64,000 nucleotides of DNA from Blepharisma stoltei (Eukaryota > Ciliophora > Heterotrichea > Heterotrichida > Blepharismidae): assembly GCA_914767885.1 (NCBI GenBank), contig CAJZBQ010000053.1, forward strand, positions 930,001 to 994,000, written 5' to 3'. A model generated the notes under the pieces. It had not been told where the DNA came from and ran no database searches. It saw only the letters and a program-made list of their open reading frames with translations. Below are positions 41,230-53,490 of this stretch, piece after piece (positions within the stretch are counted from its first letter, which is position 1; each line of letters begins with the position of its first letter). The position numbers were made by a program, and so were the translations under genes.

Positions 41230-43170
41230 TTATGGCTTAGTCAAATTGTTGGAATCAGACGCTAACAAGTGCTGAGAGTTTTCGCCAGTTTTTAAAGCCA
41301 TTTTAAATTTCAAGCCACTTGTATCTTTTGTGCTGCCAATCCCAGTGGAATGGTACTCAGCACTTATTTGTTTTCTGATAGGAGTAGGAATTTTCATGCC
41401 AGAGGCTGGGGATGTCATGTCGCTTGGTGAAAAACTACCTGTGAACTCTTTTTCGTTGGTGTTTATTTGTAAATTTTTATTTGATGGGATTTTTTTTACG
41501 GAGTCAGGCTTGTAGCCAGGCGAGCAGCCTTCAATCATCTCGTTTTCGTTAAATAGAAAAGCGCCGCCTTGACTGCAGTTTTCAGCATTGATAAGGTCTT
41601 CTAGCTGCACATGGCGAGTGTTTTTTCAGGATTCATTTAAAATTCGTTGTAAGCTATTATCGTTTAGTCCTTTACTTTGGGCACGAGAGCTGCTTTGGTT
41701 TTCTGGGGATAGCATGGTGTGGGCTAAGTCTTGATCGATGTTAAAAATTAAGCCACTTTTAGGGGAAATTTTTTTTGGTTTTTATTAGAGAGAATTATAC
41801 ATTTTTATGAATTTATTTATTAAATGTAAATTTACTATAAAATTTTTTTAAAAAAAAAATATAATTACCTTTTAGGGGTTGTACATGAAAATTCATTGCT
41901 TGCCTCCCCAGCTGTATGAAAAATCATTACTCTTCTATTTGAACTTGATACATGCTTTGGGGTTGGAGGTTTTCCGCTTGGATTTTTATTATTTTTTGAT
42001 CTAGAACTCAGCAGCTTTTTTTTACTTTCAAGCTCAATAATTTGGTAAAGTAGCTCAAGCTTTTCAGGGTGCTGGGTATCCTTTAATAAATCTGAAATTT
42101 TGGTTAATATACTTTGGGATTTTTGATTAAATAAATTCGCCTTTTTTAATACATCAATCGCGTATTTAATATCTTCTGGGCTGACTTCATATCTACTGTC
42201 TTCACTTCCATTCCAATTGCTAGAATTTCTCATTGAAACTTCTACTGAATTTTCAGCATTTTCTTGCTTTTTTGCAATTTCTTCAATAATTTGATCGAAA
42301 ATGCTTTCTTCAGATGCGTTTTGAGAATGCAGCGGAGGAAGGATCTTTTTTTTTTGAAATTTTGGTCTTGATGAGCTGGATCGATGTGAAAAATCGCCTT
42401 TATTTTCTCCAATTGAAAAAGCACTCCTATTAGAAATAATGTCTTCGTCGCCTCGGTTAGAAGATATTGACCTAGCTGAGCTCTTTGTAGGCGACCGCTT
42501 GGAAACTATTTTTAAGTTTAGGTTCGGGACTGGATGATTTTCTTGATTTATCGTAAAATCAAGCTCTTTTTCTAATTTCTGGATTTTTTGTTTGATTTTC
42601 TTTCGAAGCTCTTTTTTTCTATTAATATTAAAATAAATTATTATTTTACAATAAATTTCTTTACTTTTTTTTAAAAAATTATTTCAAACCCTTTCTATTG
42701 TTATCAAATTCAGTCCACCTTTCCAAATCGTCAATATTTTTCATTCACATTTTGTGAACCTTTTGTAGCGTGCTGCTTAATTCATTTTCTGAATTCAAAA
42801 GGCTGATTTCTTTCGTTCTCACCTGCTCATTTAGAGTACGGACTCGTCTAAACTGACTTTTCAATATTTTTTGCCGCTTAGATGCAAAGCTGTAATTATA
42901 ATGGTGGTGAACAATTGTTTTATTCATTTCTCTACAAAATCCTTCCCAATTTTCTTGCAAAATATCGAATTTTTCATAAATTTCTTTCAGGATCACTGAA
43001 GCTGGAGACTGGCTAAGTTCGCTGATTAAGTCGCTTAATTCTGAGCTAAAATCAAGATTTTGACTGTTTAAGAGTTCCAGCTTGTCAATAACTGCAGTAG
43101 TTAAATGCTTGTTGGCAGAATTTTCCATATCAATATATGTTACTATTACATTTAATTTTAGCAGATCCAT
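41230..43170 (-). CDS. Large coiled-coil, Ser-rich protein, unknown
   Basis: The ATG at 43170 begins MDLLKLNVIVTYIDMENSAN; an internal Met (MENSANKH) is also possible. The N-terminal part is helical (ILKEIYEKFDILQENWEGFC). A Lys/Arg coiled coil follows after an IES (NNRKKELRKKIKQKIQKL), then Ser-rich linkers, another helical block (EDIKYAIDVLKKANLFNQ) and a disordered C-terminus ending DSNNLTKP. Inserts at 42620-42695 and 41755-41868. TGA=Trp at several places. No catalytic motif. Its ATG is 2 bp from the preceding stop codon. Confidence 0.75.
41755..41868. other. IES (114 bp) with a 10-bp pointer
   Basis: The direct repeat CTTTTAGGGG (containing TA) is at both ends. Joining gives SCTTPKSGLIFNIDQD. 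Confidence 0.8.
42620..42695. other. Short IES (76 bp)
   Basis: Both ends carry AATAGAAA (minus). Joining gives EFDNNRKKELRKKIK. Confidence 0.8.
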
Positions 43171-43172
43171 AT

Positions 43173-45036
43173 TTAACTAAATTGTGCTCGCTTATAAATC
43201 AGCCTTTGATAGATTTTTGGTGGAGGGGAAGTTTTTGCTTCCATAAGACCATTGAAAACTAAGATTTCTTTTACTACCTACCCCCTCCGATAGCGAACAA
43301 AAAGAATTTGTCCGCTCACGGAGACGAGGTAATTTTTTTTTAAAAAAAATTATATATAATAATTTCTTTTAAATTACCAATAAGGGTTTAAGGATGGAGA
43401 GCTCCTATCTCGAGTTGGTATGGCCAACTCAGGCTGATCAAACCAATTGGAGAGCTTGCAAGTGAGCCTTTTGTGATTCAATTGCCGACCTTAGCTTAAT
43501 AGACCAACTGCAGAGAAGAGCTTTATATCCTTAAACATTTATCGTGCAATTTAAAGACAATTCCTATAAATTTTATAATAATTTTCTTTAAAATTAAAAA
43601 AATACCAACTAAAAAAATTATGAAGTAAAAATTTATTTATTTGCAAAATTTATGTTTTAAAATGCAATCGGCTTAAAATTCAACAGGAAATTTTATTTAA
43701 TAATTTTCACTTGTGCAACGAAACATTTTTTTTCTCAAAAATTATTTATATTAAAAAAAATTGTTCACATCGGAGGGGGAGTTAGGAAAAAGACCATTAA
43801 GCTAGCTAAAGGACTTTGTGAGAAAAATTGAGGGTTAATCATATTTTGGTGGCCTGAAATGAGGATTTCAATGCTGTCTAAATTTTCATTTGAAAAATTG
43901 AATCGTGAGATCAAGTCTGAGATTGCTTGCTTGTGAGTAGATTTAGCCCGAAGGATCTGAAACAGAACTTTGCATATTTCCCAAGCTTCTTCTGGGTTTT
44001 CTGGTAAGGTTTGTCCTAAAAACTGGAAAAAGACTCGGAATATTCAAATTATATCATTTTCAGGTATTATATCAAGATAAAATTTTTCATCCGGCAGCGT
44101 TGTAATTACATTTAATACACTTTTTACGCCAATTGACGGGGCATATTCAATTTGTGAATTTAGATCCTCAATTTTATGAGCTGATAGCAGTTCATCTATT
44201 TTCGAGTTTAATTCATGAAGTGAATAAGTCATAAGCAATGGATTAATGCCTTTTTCGTTTGAAACTGGTTTTTCTTTCTGAATTTCTTCAATTTCAGGCT
44301 CTTTTTCTATTATTTTTTCTTCCTCTATTTTATTCCCACTGTCTTCTTCACTTGTAGCTTGCTTGACATTTTCGATCTCTTCATTTAGATTTTTTTCGCT
44401 TTTTGTCTTTGGCAGCATTTTCTTACTTTTTTCCTTTTTCTTCTCCTCTGCCAATTTTTCCTTTAATGCTTCTACTTTTTTTGCATTTTCTATTTTTTTC
44501 TTAGCTTCTTCTTCCTCAAATTTTACTCGATATTCGTTGAATTTTTTAATTTTTTCTTCTTCTGCCTTTTTTTTCCTTTCAATTTCTTCTTGTTTTTTCC
44601 TTTCTTTTTCAATTTCTAGCCTTCTCTTAATTTCTTCTTTTTTCTTTGTGTCTTCAAGTCTTTTTTTAATCTCATCTTCTTTCATCTTGGCTATCATCAT
44701 TTTTTTCTTTTCTTCGTCTTCTCCTTTCTTTTTTTTAATATCTTCAACTCTTTTTTTCTTGCTTTCTATCGTTTTCTTTACAACTTCTTCATAAATTTCT
44801 AATTTTTCTGGACTTATGAGTGGGGTTTTTATTGGCGTATTAAAAGAATTAACATTGGTGCATGTGTTTTCATTGTTTGGGTCTATCGTTATCTGGCTGA
44901 AAGATATAGGCAGGCTTTCTAATTTCGATATTAGGCTTTCTAATAATTGCCTTTGTGTTTGTATTATCCTATAAAGGACTTGTAGCTTGGTATCAACTAT
45001 TTCATCAATTAATTTTTGAACTTGACCCAAATCCAT
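43173..45036 (-). CDS. Lys/Glu-rich coiled-coil protein, unknown
   Basis: The ATG at 45036 begins MDLGQVQKLIDEIVDTKLQV. A long charged coiled coil follows (44800-44350; KKRVEDIKKKKGEDEEKKKM and similar). The C-terminal globular part has LLMTYSLHELNSKIDELL, TGA=Trp (IIWIFRVFFQFLGQ) and helical repeats. After a 538-bp IES (43260-43797) it ends MEAKTSPPPKIYQRLIYKRA QFS, stop TAA at 43173-43175. The tail suggests an armadillo-like or similar helical domain, but no family is certain. The stop is 2 bp before the next ATG. Confidence 0.75.
43260..43797. other. IES of 538 bp with MITE
   Basis: TA pairs with TA. Joining gives SQSPLASLVFNGLMEAKTS and a stop immediately before the next gene. It contains the MITE at 43279-43784. 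Confidence 0.8.
43279..43784. mobile_element. MITE family A, copy 4, with a nested insert
   Basis: TA-flanked CCCCCTCCGATAGCGAAC, then an inverted copy, and a GTTCACATCGGAGGGGGAG end. The core contains an extra, more complex 170-bp stretch (43380-43545; GGATGGAGAGCTCCTATC...) absent from other copies, probably a nested insertion. Confidence 0.75.
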
Positions 45037-45275
45037 TATAACTTAAATTTTATTAACTCCATACCTAATTTTATTCAAAACATCCAAATTATTTAAAATA
45101 TTTATTTTATAAAATTAATACTTTTAGGATTAAAATTCTAATCGAATAGTTTGATAAATCATTATTATAATTATTAATTATATATTTCTCTACAAAACAA
45201 AATTTTTATTAACTAGCGAAAAAAGAATTTTTCTAAAGGTTTTTTCTCGTTAACCAAATGGAGTAAGCGATTTAT

Positions 45276-45506
45276 TTATGTTTGCTTTGATAAACTCAGA
45301 TTATTCAAGGCTAGCACAATTCTGTCATTATAAAGAGTAATTTTCTTATAGCAATTGTATAAACATGTTTCTTCTGGTGGCACCAATTTCTTACTAGCCA
45401 TAGATCTTACACATTCTTTAAAGCAGCTAGCTACAATTTCGTTATAATGCTTCATTTCTTGGTACATAAGCATCTTTTGCATGTCCTCCTCTGAGTAGCT
45501 TTGCAT
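45276..45506 (-). CDS. Small Tim chaperone (Tim9/10 family)
   Basis: 76 residues with the twin CX3C signature: CFKEC ... CLYNC, 21 residues apart, inside helices beginning MQKMLMYQEMKHYNEIVASC. This pattern defines small Tim proteins of the mitochondrial intermembrane space, which guide hydrophobic precursors to the inner membrane. The subtype (Tim8, 9, 10 or 13) cannot be set. Single frame, no insert. Confidence 0.85.
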   Translation of the reverse strand: MQSYSEEDMQKMLMYQEMKHYNEIVASCFKECVRSMASKKLVPPEETCLYNCYKKITLYNDRIVLALNNLSLSKQT

Positions 45507-45653
45507 CTTTATAATTTACACATAAAAATGATGTTTAGGAATATTTTACGATTTTTAAGCTAATTAAAATAAATAAAAGCATTTCTATTTTCATATTTTC
45601 CTATAATAAATAAGCAAAGGCTATTATTTGCATGCCTTATTAATTTTAATTAG

Positions 45654-46597
45654 GAATATCATAAAAACACTCCAAAAAGCCAGCACTTGTATGATGACCC
45701 AGCGCCAAAGGTTTTTCAATTAATTTGCCAACTTTTTGGACAAGAAAGAAGGCCTCCTGCACACATTTTAGCATTTGAAGCTTTGGAACATATGAATAGT
45801 GATTATATGAAGCAAAGTAATAATAAATTAGCGTTTCCATCAATGACATCTGAATATAGCATACACAAAAATATCACTTTAATGCATTTTTCGATGATTG
45901 TGCAGAGATTTGAATATGAAGAAACAAGAGAATCAATCAATGAGGCAGCGAAATTTTATTTATTGTGTGAAAAATATATATTTGAAAGATATTTGGATTT
46001 AGTTGAAAATTTATACTTTTTTAAATATTTAAAAAATAATTTAAAAAATAATAAAAAGCAATAATTTTTTATTAAAAATAAATATATATAGCTTTTATGA
46101 TATAATTGACGTCCCAGTCGCTGAATTTGAAGCAGAACTAGTTGAAATGCTCGTAAAAGATTTCGAGTCAATTGACAGAAGCATTGCATGCTATGGCTAC
46201 AAAAAACCTTTTATTGTTTTAGAAGAAATTCCTGGCTATAATATTCAAGGAGTTATCATAAAGTAGCAATTATTTAGCGAAATCTTTGAAAATCGCATCA
46301 AAAAAAATGATTCACAAGTAAGCAAGCTTTATGAATATTTTGAGGAGCACGTAAGAAATAAATAGAAAAAATACCTAGAGTCGTTAACCTATCATCAGTT
46401 TATTAATGAAAAAATAAATTGGGGTTTATTTAAAGATTAATTTACTTATAATTATCACTTTATTGAAAAAATAGTGAGCAATTTTAATATGGAAAATAGG
46501 AGACTGCTCAGAAGTTATCCAGAAAATCTTTATATACCTTAAAAAATCTATTCAGAAATTCCAGATATAAATCATTATTAGCATAAGGCAATAAAAA

Positions 46598-46605
<8 letters not shown>
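45654..46605 (+). pseudogene. Protein-like frame with repeated in-frame TAA/TAG (unknown family)
   Basis: After TAG at 45651, one frame runs EYHKNTPKSQHLYDDPAPK..., crosses a normal short IES (46014-46086, join ENLYSFYDIIDV) and continues to 46605. The first half has no stops. The second half has TAG 46264, TAG 46363, TAA 46438, TAA 46540, TAG 46579, TAA 46603 and TAA 46618, all in the same frame, with no frameshift and protein-like sequence between (SKLYEYFEEHVRNK, FTYNYHFIEKIVSNFNMENR). Each stop sits where Gln would fit. It may be a decayed gene, a readthrough gene or a code-variant gene. No family recognised. Confidence 0.5.
46014..46086. other. Short IES (73 bp)
   Basis: TA pairs with TA. 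Joining gives LVENLYSFYDIIDVPVAEF. Confidence 0.7.
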
Positions 46606-47971
<1,366 letters not shown>

Positions 47972-48070
47972 AATAATTATTTTTTGTAAAAATAAAATTT
48001 CCAGAAAATTAGTATTTCTAAAATTTGTGAGTATTAAATATTCCTTTATCGCTATCAAAACTGATATAAA

Positions 48071-49042
48071 ATGGAGCCAGATATCATTAAATCAGAATTT
48101 TCACTGCCTCAATGCGCCTTTATCGACATTCAAATTACGTTTGGGAATTCCCTTCTGACAGAAACGGAGCTTGTCAAAAACATAACAGATCCTCACCTTC
48201 TGTTTAACTGTGCTGGTGAAATGCTATTAGCTCCACTGATAAGCCATTTAAAAATGCTTGGATACCCAATAGACTCTGCAATGGTTTGGTATTATTCCCC
48301 TACCGCAAACGTAAAAGTTTACTGTGGGAACGACCCATTGCCTTTCACAATAGCAATACCATTATTCGAGATAAAAGAAAATAGATTGATCATTGTCTGT
48401 CAGGAACCTATAAGAAATAAATTCGGGACCGTTATATCCTTAGGGTCAAACCCAAGCCAAAAATCAAGGCCTGAGGAAGAGACTGCTTCTAATGATAAAT
48501 CGTCCAGAAGGACGAAAGAAAGGAAAATTGGGTATATCATCGAAAAAGTCAGCAAGTGGCGAAAACTGTATAATGGCTCATCTGGGGCAGCTCCTACAGA
48601 TGATCAAAGCAAAATGACGCTGGAAGAAGCTGCAAATAAAGTAGCGATTTCAAAAAAATCGCTAGACGATTATTTATTACAGCTAAGGTTTGGAAGAAAG
48701 TTTGGATTCAATTTTCAGGAGCATAAAGATGATAAAGTTGGGGTTTTAAGGGCTTATGTATTCCTTATAAATGAGAATAAATAATTTAAATTTTTTTAGG
48801 AGAAAAATTAATTTTTTTTATTATTAAAAAATATAAAAAAATTCAAAAGCCTGCATCCTTATGCGAAAAAAATTGAGAATGGGGAAGAAGTGCCGCCAGA
48901 TGTGATACAAAAGTTGCAGGAACCAGGGACACCTGCGTGTAAGCATAATAGATGTTGTGCGCCAACTTATGCTTTGCCGTTTAAAAATAAAGAAAGCCAA
49001 CAAAATAAGACACCTATGTATCCAAATTATCAAAACTTTTAG
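48071..49042 (+). CDS. Conserved-looking protein with helical domain and Cys tail, unknown
   Basis: The ATG at 48071 begins MEPDIIKSEFSLPQCAFIDI. It continues with a beta-rich domain to about residue 120 (VWYYSPTANVKVYCGNDPLP), a Ser/Lys linker, a helical block IGYIIEKVSKWRKLYNG...TLEEAANKVAISKKSLDDYL LQ and FGFNFQEHKDDKVG. After an IES (48778-48831) come FKSLHPYAKKIENGEEVPPD and CKHNRCCAPTYALPF. The helical block looks like a DNA- or protein-binding domain, but I cannot name the family. Confidence 0.75.
48778..48831. other. Short IES (54 bp)
   Basis: TA pairs with TA. Joining gives LINENIKKFKSLHPYAKK. Confidence 0.7.
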
Positions 49043-49181
49043 GATAATAAATATATTCTATATTTGACTAGTTTTAAAAGTTTTTTTGTGATATTTAATT
49101 ATATTTTTTTAATTTTTCAAAGATTTTTAATGTTTGCAATGCCCTTATCTTATTTTCTCTTGTATTTTTTAATATTTTTCT

Positions 49182-49509
49182 TACTCCCCACCTCCGTGAG
49201 CGCAAAAAAAATCTTGTTCGTTCTCGGATAGGGTTTAATTTTTTTTATATAAATTTTAAGTTTCTTTGATCCCATTTTGCAAAAATTGGAAAGCAAATAT
49301 AATTTAATTTTTAAAATTCTCCTTTAAAACGCAATTCGTTTAAAATTAAACAGAATTAGTTAGAGATTTCGTTATAATAATTATCACCACTTATATATAT
49401 AAAATTTTTTTTTCCATAAAAAATTTTTATTCGCTCATGGAGGGTGGGTTTTTGGGCAAAATATAGGGATTTTTCTAATGATTGTGTTCGCTCACAGAGG
49501 GGGGATTTA
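49182..49509. mobile_element. MITE family A, copy 5
   Basis: TACTCCCCACCTCCGTGAGCG at the left. The core is the same as the copies at 18 and 8118 (GGAAAGCAAATA, AAAACGCAATTCG, AAATTAAACAGAATTAG). The right end is CTCACAGAGGGGGGATTTA. It is intergenic. Confidence 0.85.
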
Positions 49510-49556
49510 CTAAACACAAAAAATTTCTAAAAGATTTATCGATAAAAGATTTTAGC

Positions 49557-49817
49557 TTATGAACCAGATTCCAGACCCGTGGTTTTGGGGAGAATTGCTG
49601 TATCTTCATCTTCTTCTAGTTCTTTGAGGCTTTCAGAAATTCCCAGGACCTCAAATGGAATAACACTTCCCGGTCTTTTTATTAGAAAACTTCTAGTCAC
49701 TAAAGGTGTCAATGAAGGGACTAATCTTAATCCACTTTGTCTATTTAAATTTATCATTGGCACTTTGCTGATCGCCATGGCTCTTGAGAATTGTTTTGCG
49801 TAGGCAAATAGCCTCAT
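49557..49817 (-). CDS. Small protein, possible mitochondrial precursor
   Basis: 86 residues. It begins MRLFAYAKQFSRAMAISKVP, an amphipathic Arg/Lys-rich N-terminus that suits mitochondrial targeting. It ends in an acidic tail (SLKELEEDEDTAILPKTTG). No family recognised. Gene status rests on ORF length and an N-terminus of this kind. Confidence 0.5.
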   Translation of the reverse strand: MRLFAYAKQFSRAMAISKVPMINLNRQSGLRLVPSLTPLVTRSFLIKRPGSVIPFEVLGISESLKELEEDEDTAILPKTTGLESGS

Positions 49818-49944
49818 ATTTTATTATAATTATAGAGAATAAAAAGATTTGTATTTCTTGGCGAACAAGGTAAAAGCAATACAAGTTTAAATTAATACTT
49901 TATTATTAATTTGAACAATTACTATCTGTGATATCAAGTGCTAA

Positions 49945-50232
49945 TCAGCAAAAAATTTTGTATTTTTTTATTCTGCTGGCCATAGAAAGCAATATTTCTG
50001 AAGGATAATTTTTTTTTATATCTTTTTTGAGTTTTGCTAGTTTTTCGATGACTGGCTGCTTAATTTCTTCTAATTGCTTAAAGCAAGGCCTTAAGCATCG
50101 ATGCCCTTTAGAAGCTGGCTTTTCTGCATGCTCAGAAAGATGATCTTTACAAAATAAGACTGTTCCTTGACATTCACACTTTCCATGGAGCTTATTTGTA
50201 CAACCTTCTTTGAAGCACCTGCCACTAAACAT
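49945..50232 (-). CDS. Small Cys/His (B-box-like) protein
   Basis: 95 residues. It begins MFSGRCFKEGCTNKLHGKCE and continues CQGTVLFCKDHLSEH, a C-C-C-C-C-H-H pattern like that at the start of the kelch protein at 13182. A helical segment follows (LEEIKQPVIEKLAKLKKDIK). The repeated use of this domain suggests a lineage-specific Zn-binding family. It may be truncated: related proteins carry further domains. Confidence 0.6.
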   Translation of the reverse strand: MFSGRCFKEGCTNKLHGKCECQGTVLFCKDHLSEHAEKPASKGHRCLRPCFKQLEEIKQPVIEKLAKLKKDIKKNYPSEILLSMASRIKKYKIFC

Positions 50233-50459
50233 TTTTATAATTGCTTAATAGATTAAAACTTTTAGCTTCAAAGACAATTAATTTAATATGTAGTCAACCT
50301 CTTTCTCTATATATTGATTTTACTTTCTATGTTTTAATTAGTTATGCTTAAAGTTTTCAATCGAATTAAGATCAAGCAATGACGATCAGCTCGAGGTAGC
50401 TAGCAAAATTTAATTTAATTCAAATTAAAATATTTTATAGTAATACAGAAAATAAAAAT

Positions 50460-51150
50460 TATGCCAAAAACTCTTATACTTACTGCAGCTCAATAATCTG
50501 TCTTAGATTCATAAATAAATAATAATATTTATCCACATGATTTTCCCTTTAAAACTTTCTTCACCTTTAATTTTAGGTATATTTGGGAAATTATAAAGAC
50601 TTGTGTACAATACTAAAAAATCATAATTTATTGATTTTCCATCCAAAAGGTTAACTTGTCATGACTCATCCTCATTTTGCCTTATTGAAGTTACATTTGC
50701 ATTGCGTGAAGCAAAGGGAGTAAATTGAATTTTTTAATTATGTCTTCGCTAATTCAGTGTTGTAAATAATCAAGCTTAGGGAGCATTGGGGCATTTTTAA
50801 TTGGATCGTCTTGTAGATAATATGACCTAAAAGCAAATTGAAGCCCAGCTTCATCGTAATTTTCTGATCAAACTTCACCTGGAGTTGACTGTATTTCTAG
50901 TATTTCGATTTCATAGCCTTGAGTTTTTAGTCTTTTCGCAGTCACAAGGCCTGCTAGGCCTCCTCCAATGATACCTATTTTTTAGGAATTTTTGAGATAA
51001 AGTGATAATTTGGGTTAGATTCGTAAGGAAGCTTAGGGAGTTCTTGATACGGAGGACCGACTGGATTAGGAATAGAAAATTCTCAATTTAAGACAGAAAA
51101 AGCAGAGCCTGCTGAAATTCCTAAAAAAAACCAGCCTTTTTCATAATACT
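50460..51150 (-). pseudogene. Flavin-containing monooxygenase-like, frame broken
   Basis: The FAD site is KIGIIGGGLAGLVTAKRLKT, then IEILEIQSTPGEVWSENYDE (TGA=Trp), LQFAFRSYYLQDD, and after a frame shift near 50690, SIRQNEDESWQVNLLDGK and YDFLVLYTSLYNFPNIPKIK. An upstream stretch with a hydrophobic N-terminus (GWFFLGISAGSAFSVLNWEF) is one frame away, joined at an A run near 50983. Two shifts and a missing C-terminus suggest a pseudogene; homopolymer sequencing errors are an alternative. Confidence 0.65.
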
Positions 51151-51241
51151 TATTAGTTATATAAAGAGGCTTAAGATATTATATGAAATACGAGTGAAAA
51201 TTCTCAATATAAAGAGAAATAATTTTTCATAATACTTTTAA

Positions 51242-51814
51242 TTATATAAAGAAGCTTAGATATATTAGATTATCAATTGAAGCTTTTCTGCCTAAGTTAA
51301 TATATCGATCTTCATAATCCTTTTTTACTCTTTTTCTCTTTTTTCCATTATTTTCTTTAGATTTTTCAATTGCGTCTTCGAAGTTTTTCAGCTTTATCGA
51401 TTTTTGATGGACTGCTTCTATAACTTTACTTACATTGAATCTTTTCTCATAAACTTCTTTCGGATCTTTTGTTTGATTATAGTAATAATAATAATAATAT
51501 CCAGAGGCGTATGTGCATTCGTCATTGTTATACTTTAGTCTTTTCTTATGAAACCGCCGTACCTATAATTTTTCTGAATATTGTGCTTTATTTCTCAATA
51601 TGTTTCAGAATATTGATTTGCATTTTTTTTTCTTATTTCTGAACTGGCTGAAAGGAGCTTTCAATTTCTTGAACTGCTTTGAAGGACAATAAAGGTATTT
51701 AGGATGAATTTCAGGAGTTAGGCACCAGCTCATAATAAAATGATATTTAAATAGTTTATTTATTAAAATTTCCATATTTCTGTTCTGTTCTGTTCTAACG
51801 TCTAATTGTTTCAT
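51242..51814 (-). pseudogene. Duplicated unknown gene, one in-frame TAG
   Basis: The ATG at 51814 begins MKQLDVRTEQNRNMEILINK. TGA reads as Trp (SIFWNILRNK). TAG follows EKL, and the same frame then continues for about 110 codons, VRRFHKKRLKYNDECTYASG...SIKLKNFEDAIEKSKENNGK, ending at TAA 51242. Basic and helical, no family. A degraded paralog lies at 52124-52470. If TAG is a stop, only the N-terminal half is made. Confidence 0.45.
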
Positions 51815-52123
51815 TAATCTTATGAGTGTGTCTCAAATCAAATCTCACCGATATTAACTGCGATTTACTTGTCAAATAATAAAATCCCATGCAATTTATT
51901 TTGTCTTAAAATAAATATGCTTTACAATTTTGTGTTAAAAATCCTTAATCGGCTTAAAAATTTATGTATAAATTGCATATAAAATTTATTATGCTGCTCA
52001 TTGCAGGGATATTGTTGGAAAGTCTCTTTTAAAATTCTAACAAGTTTTATATATCTATTTGCAATGATAGAGGAAACTGCTTCTCTATTTTCATATAGAA
52101 AATAGGGAAAGAAGCAGAATTCT

Positions 52124-52470
52124 TTATTGCAATTGGTATTGCACTTCAGAATATATAAAGAAGCCTAAATGTTCTAAATTATTAATTGAAAATTTCCTTA
52201 ATTGATCAATACATTCCTCCTCATATTCTTTTTTGCTCACTTATTTTCAATTCACTGTATATTCTTTTCTATAGCCTATAAAGCTTTTAAGTTTTTTGAT
52301 TTGCTGATCATGCCATTTCAAAATTTCATAAATTCCAATTTTTCTTGATATAACTCATTTATAAAGTAATCACGCAGACAGCCCACTTGAATATTTGATG
52401 CAAAACTTTGTAATCCTTTAGCGCTATTTTGGATGGCTACACACGTCGAACACTTTCCCATGTGTGAAAA
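52124..52470 (-). pseudogene. Paralog of the 51.5-kb gene, degraded
   Basis: YEILKWHDQQIKKLKSFIGY..., an in-frame TAA, then VSKKEYEEECIDQLRKFSIN and EHLGFFIYSEVQ. This aligns with VHQKSIKLKNFED..., VKKDYEDRYINLGRKASIDN, IYLSFFI of the neighbour. The 5' part has no clear start. Next to it, 52078-52120 forms a hairpin (CTGCTTC...GAAGCAG). Confidence 0.45.
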
Positions 52471-52706
52471 CTAAATCTCGCATGTGGAACCCATTCAAGT
52501 GTGAAAATTCTGCATGCGATATATGGTTTTTTTTGCGTTAGAAAAAAATCCCGATGTTGAAGCCTATCCTATAAATAATAGCTTATAGCTAGGATATAAA
52601 AAATTTTATATTTTTGATTACTCCTCTTCTGAGAGGCTAGACATTAGCTATTGTTGAGCTAATATATAGAGAAACTAAGCTTGACAATAGTTTATATTTT
52701 ATACGC

Positions 52707-53126
52707 TTAATGCTGAAACATTTCAAGTACTTCACTTTCCCATTGCATTTGATGGTCTCATAAAATTATATTTCCAATTTCTTATTATGTAAGTCTCTGC
52801 TGAAAAGTAAAAACCATTTCAGGGGTATTCTGTAAATATCTTATTATGCTCTTCGAGTGCAAGTTTAACGCCATTTTAATTAATATTTCTTGTGGACTAT
52901 TGATATGGCTCATCTTTTTCTCTTTAAAGGGGTCAAATATACATCCTTTGCAGTTATTTTCAAATTTATAAATGGATAAATTATAGAATGAATTGGTTAA
53001 ATATGGGTATGCTTTAATTAATGCAAACGGATTATAATACTGAGGGCTGTTAATTTTTAAAATAAATGCTAATCCTTCAAATGTTTCTGCATATTTTATT
53101 TAAGTAATAATCTAACTCGATCTCAT
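52707..53126 (-). pseudogene. 140-codon frame with four in-frame TAA/TAG
   Basis: From ATG at 53126 one frame of exactly 140 codons runs to TAA at 52707. It contains TAG and TAA in the first ten codons and TAA TAA after FTFQQRLT. Between them the sequence is protein-like: EGLAFILKINSPQYYNPFAL, YPYLTNSFYNLSIYKFENNC, QEILIKMALNLHSKSIIRYL, then EIGNIILWDHQMQWESEVLE (TGA=Trp). All four stops are at Gln-compatible places. No family recognised. Confidence 0.4.
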
Positions 53127-53355
53127 TTAATTTAGGAAGCAAATTTAATTAAATTGTGGATAAGGGCTCTTTCGAACTAAAGGCTATATGTAGTTATTAT
53201 TAGGCTATAATTGTTTTCTTTCGCTTTTATTCTTAATTCTCTATAGTTTTTATTTATCAAAAGACACTTTTCGACTGTTAAGCTGGAATCGGTTGCCTTC
53301 GCATTAAGACACTTGAGAGGTAGAAATTTCTCCTATAATCCCTTGCATAAATTTC

Positions 53356-53490
53356 ATTTTGCTTATTTATAGTAAATTGATTTTAAAATGTCAAAAAAAT
53401 TTTAGCATACCATAGACTAAGTTTTATATGTAATACATGTCAAAATTTTTTTGACATTTTTAAAATCAACTTACCATAAATAAGCAAAAT
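53356..53490. repeat. Inverted repeat (about 53-bp arms)
   Basis: The left arm ATTTTGCTTATTTATAGTAA... (53356-53408) matches the right arm ending ...ATAAATAAGCAAAAT (53437-53490). The spacer is about 28 bp. It abuts the end of the LINE fragment and may be a separate hairpin MITE. Confidence 0.75.

Noticed and set aside
44363-44794. Plus-strand Ser/Phe-rich ORF of 143 aa
   Set aside because: Complement of the Lys/Glu-rich coiled coil; composition is explained by the opposite strand.
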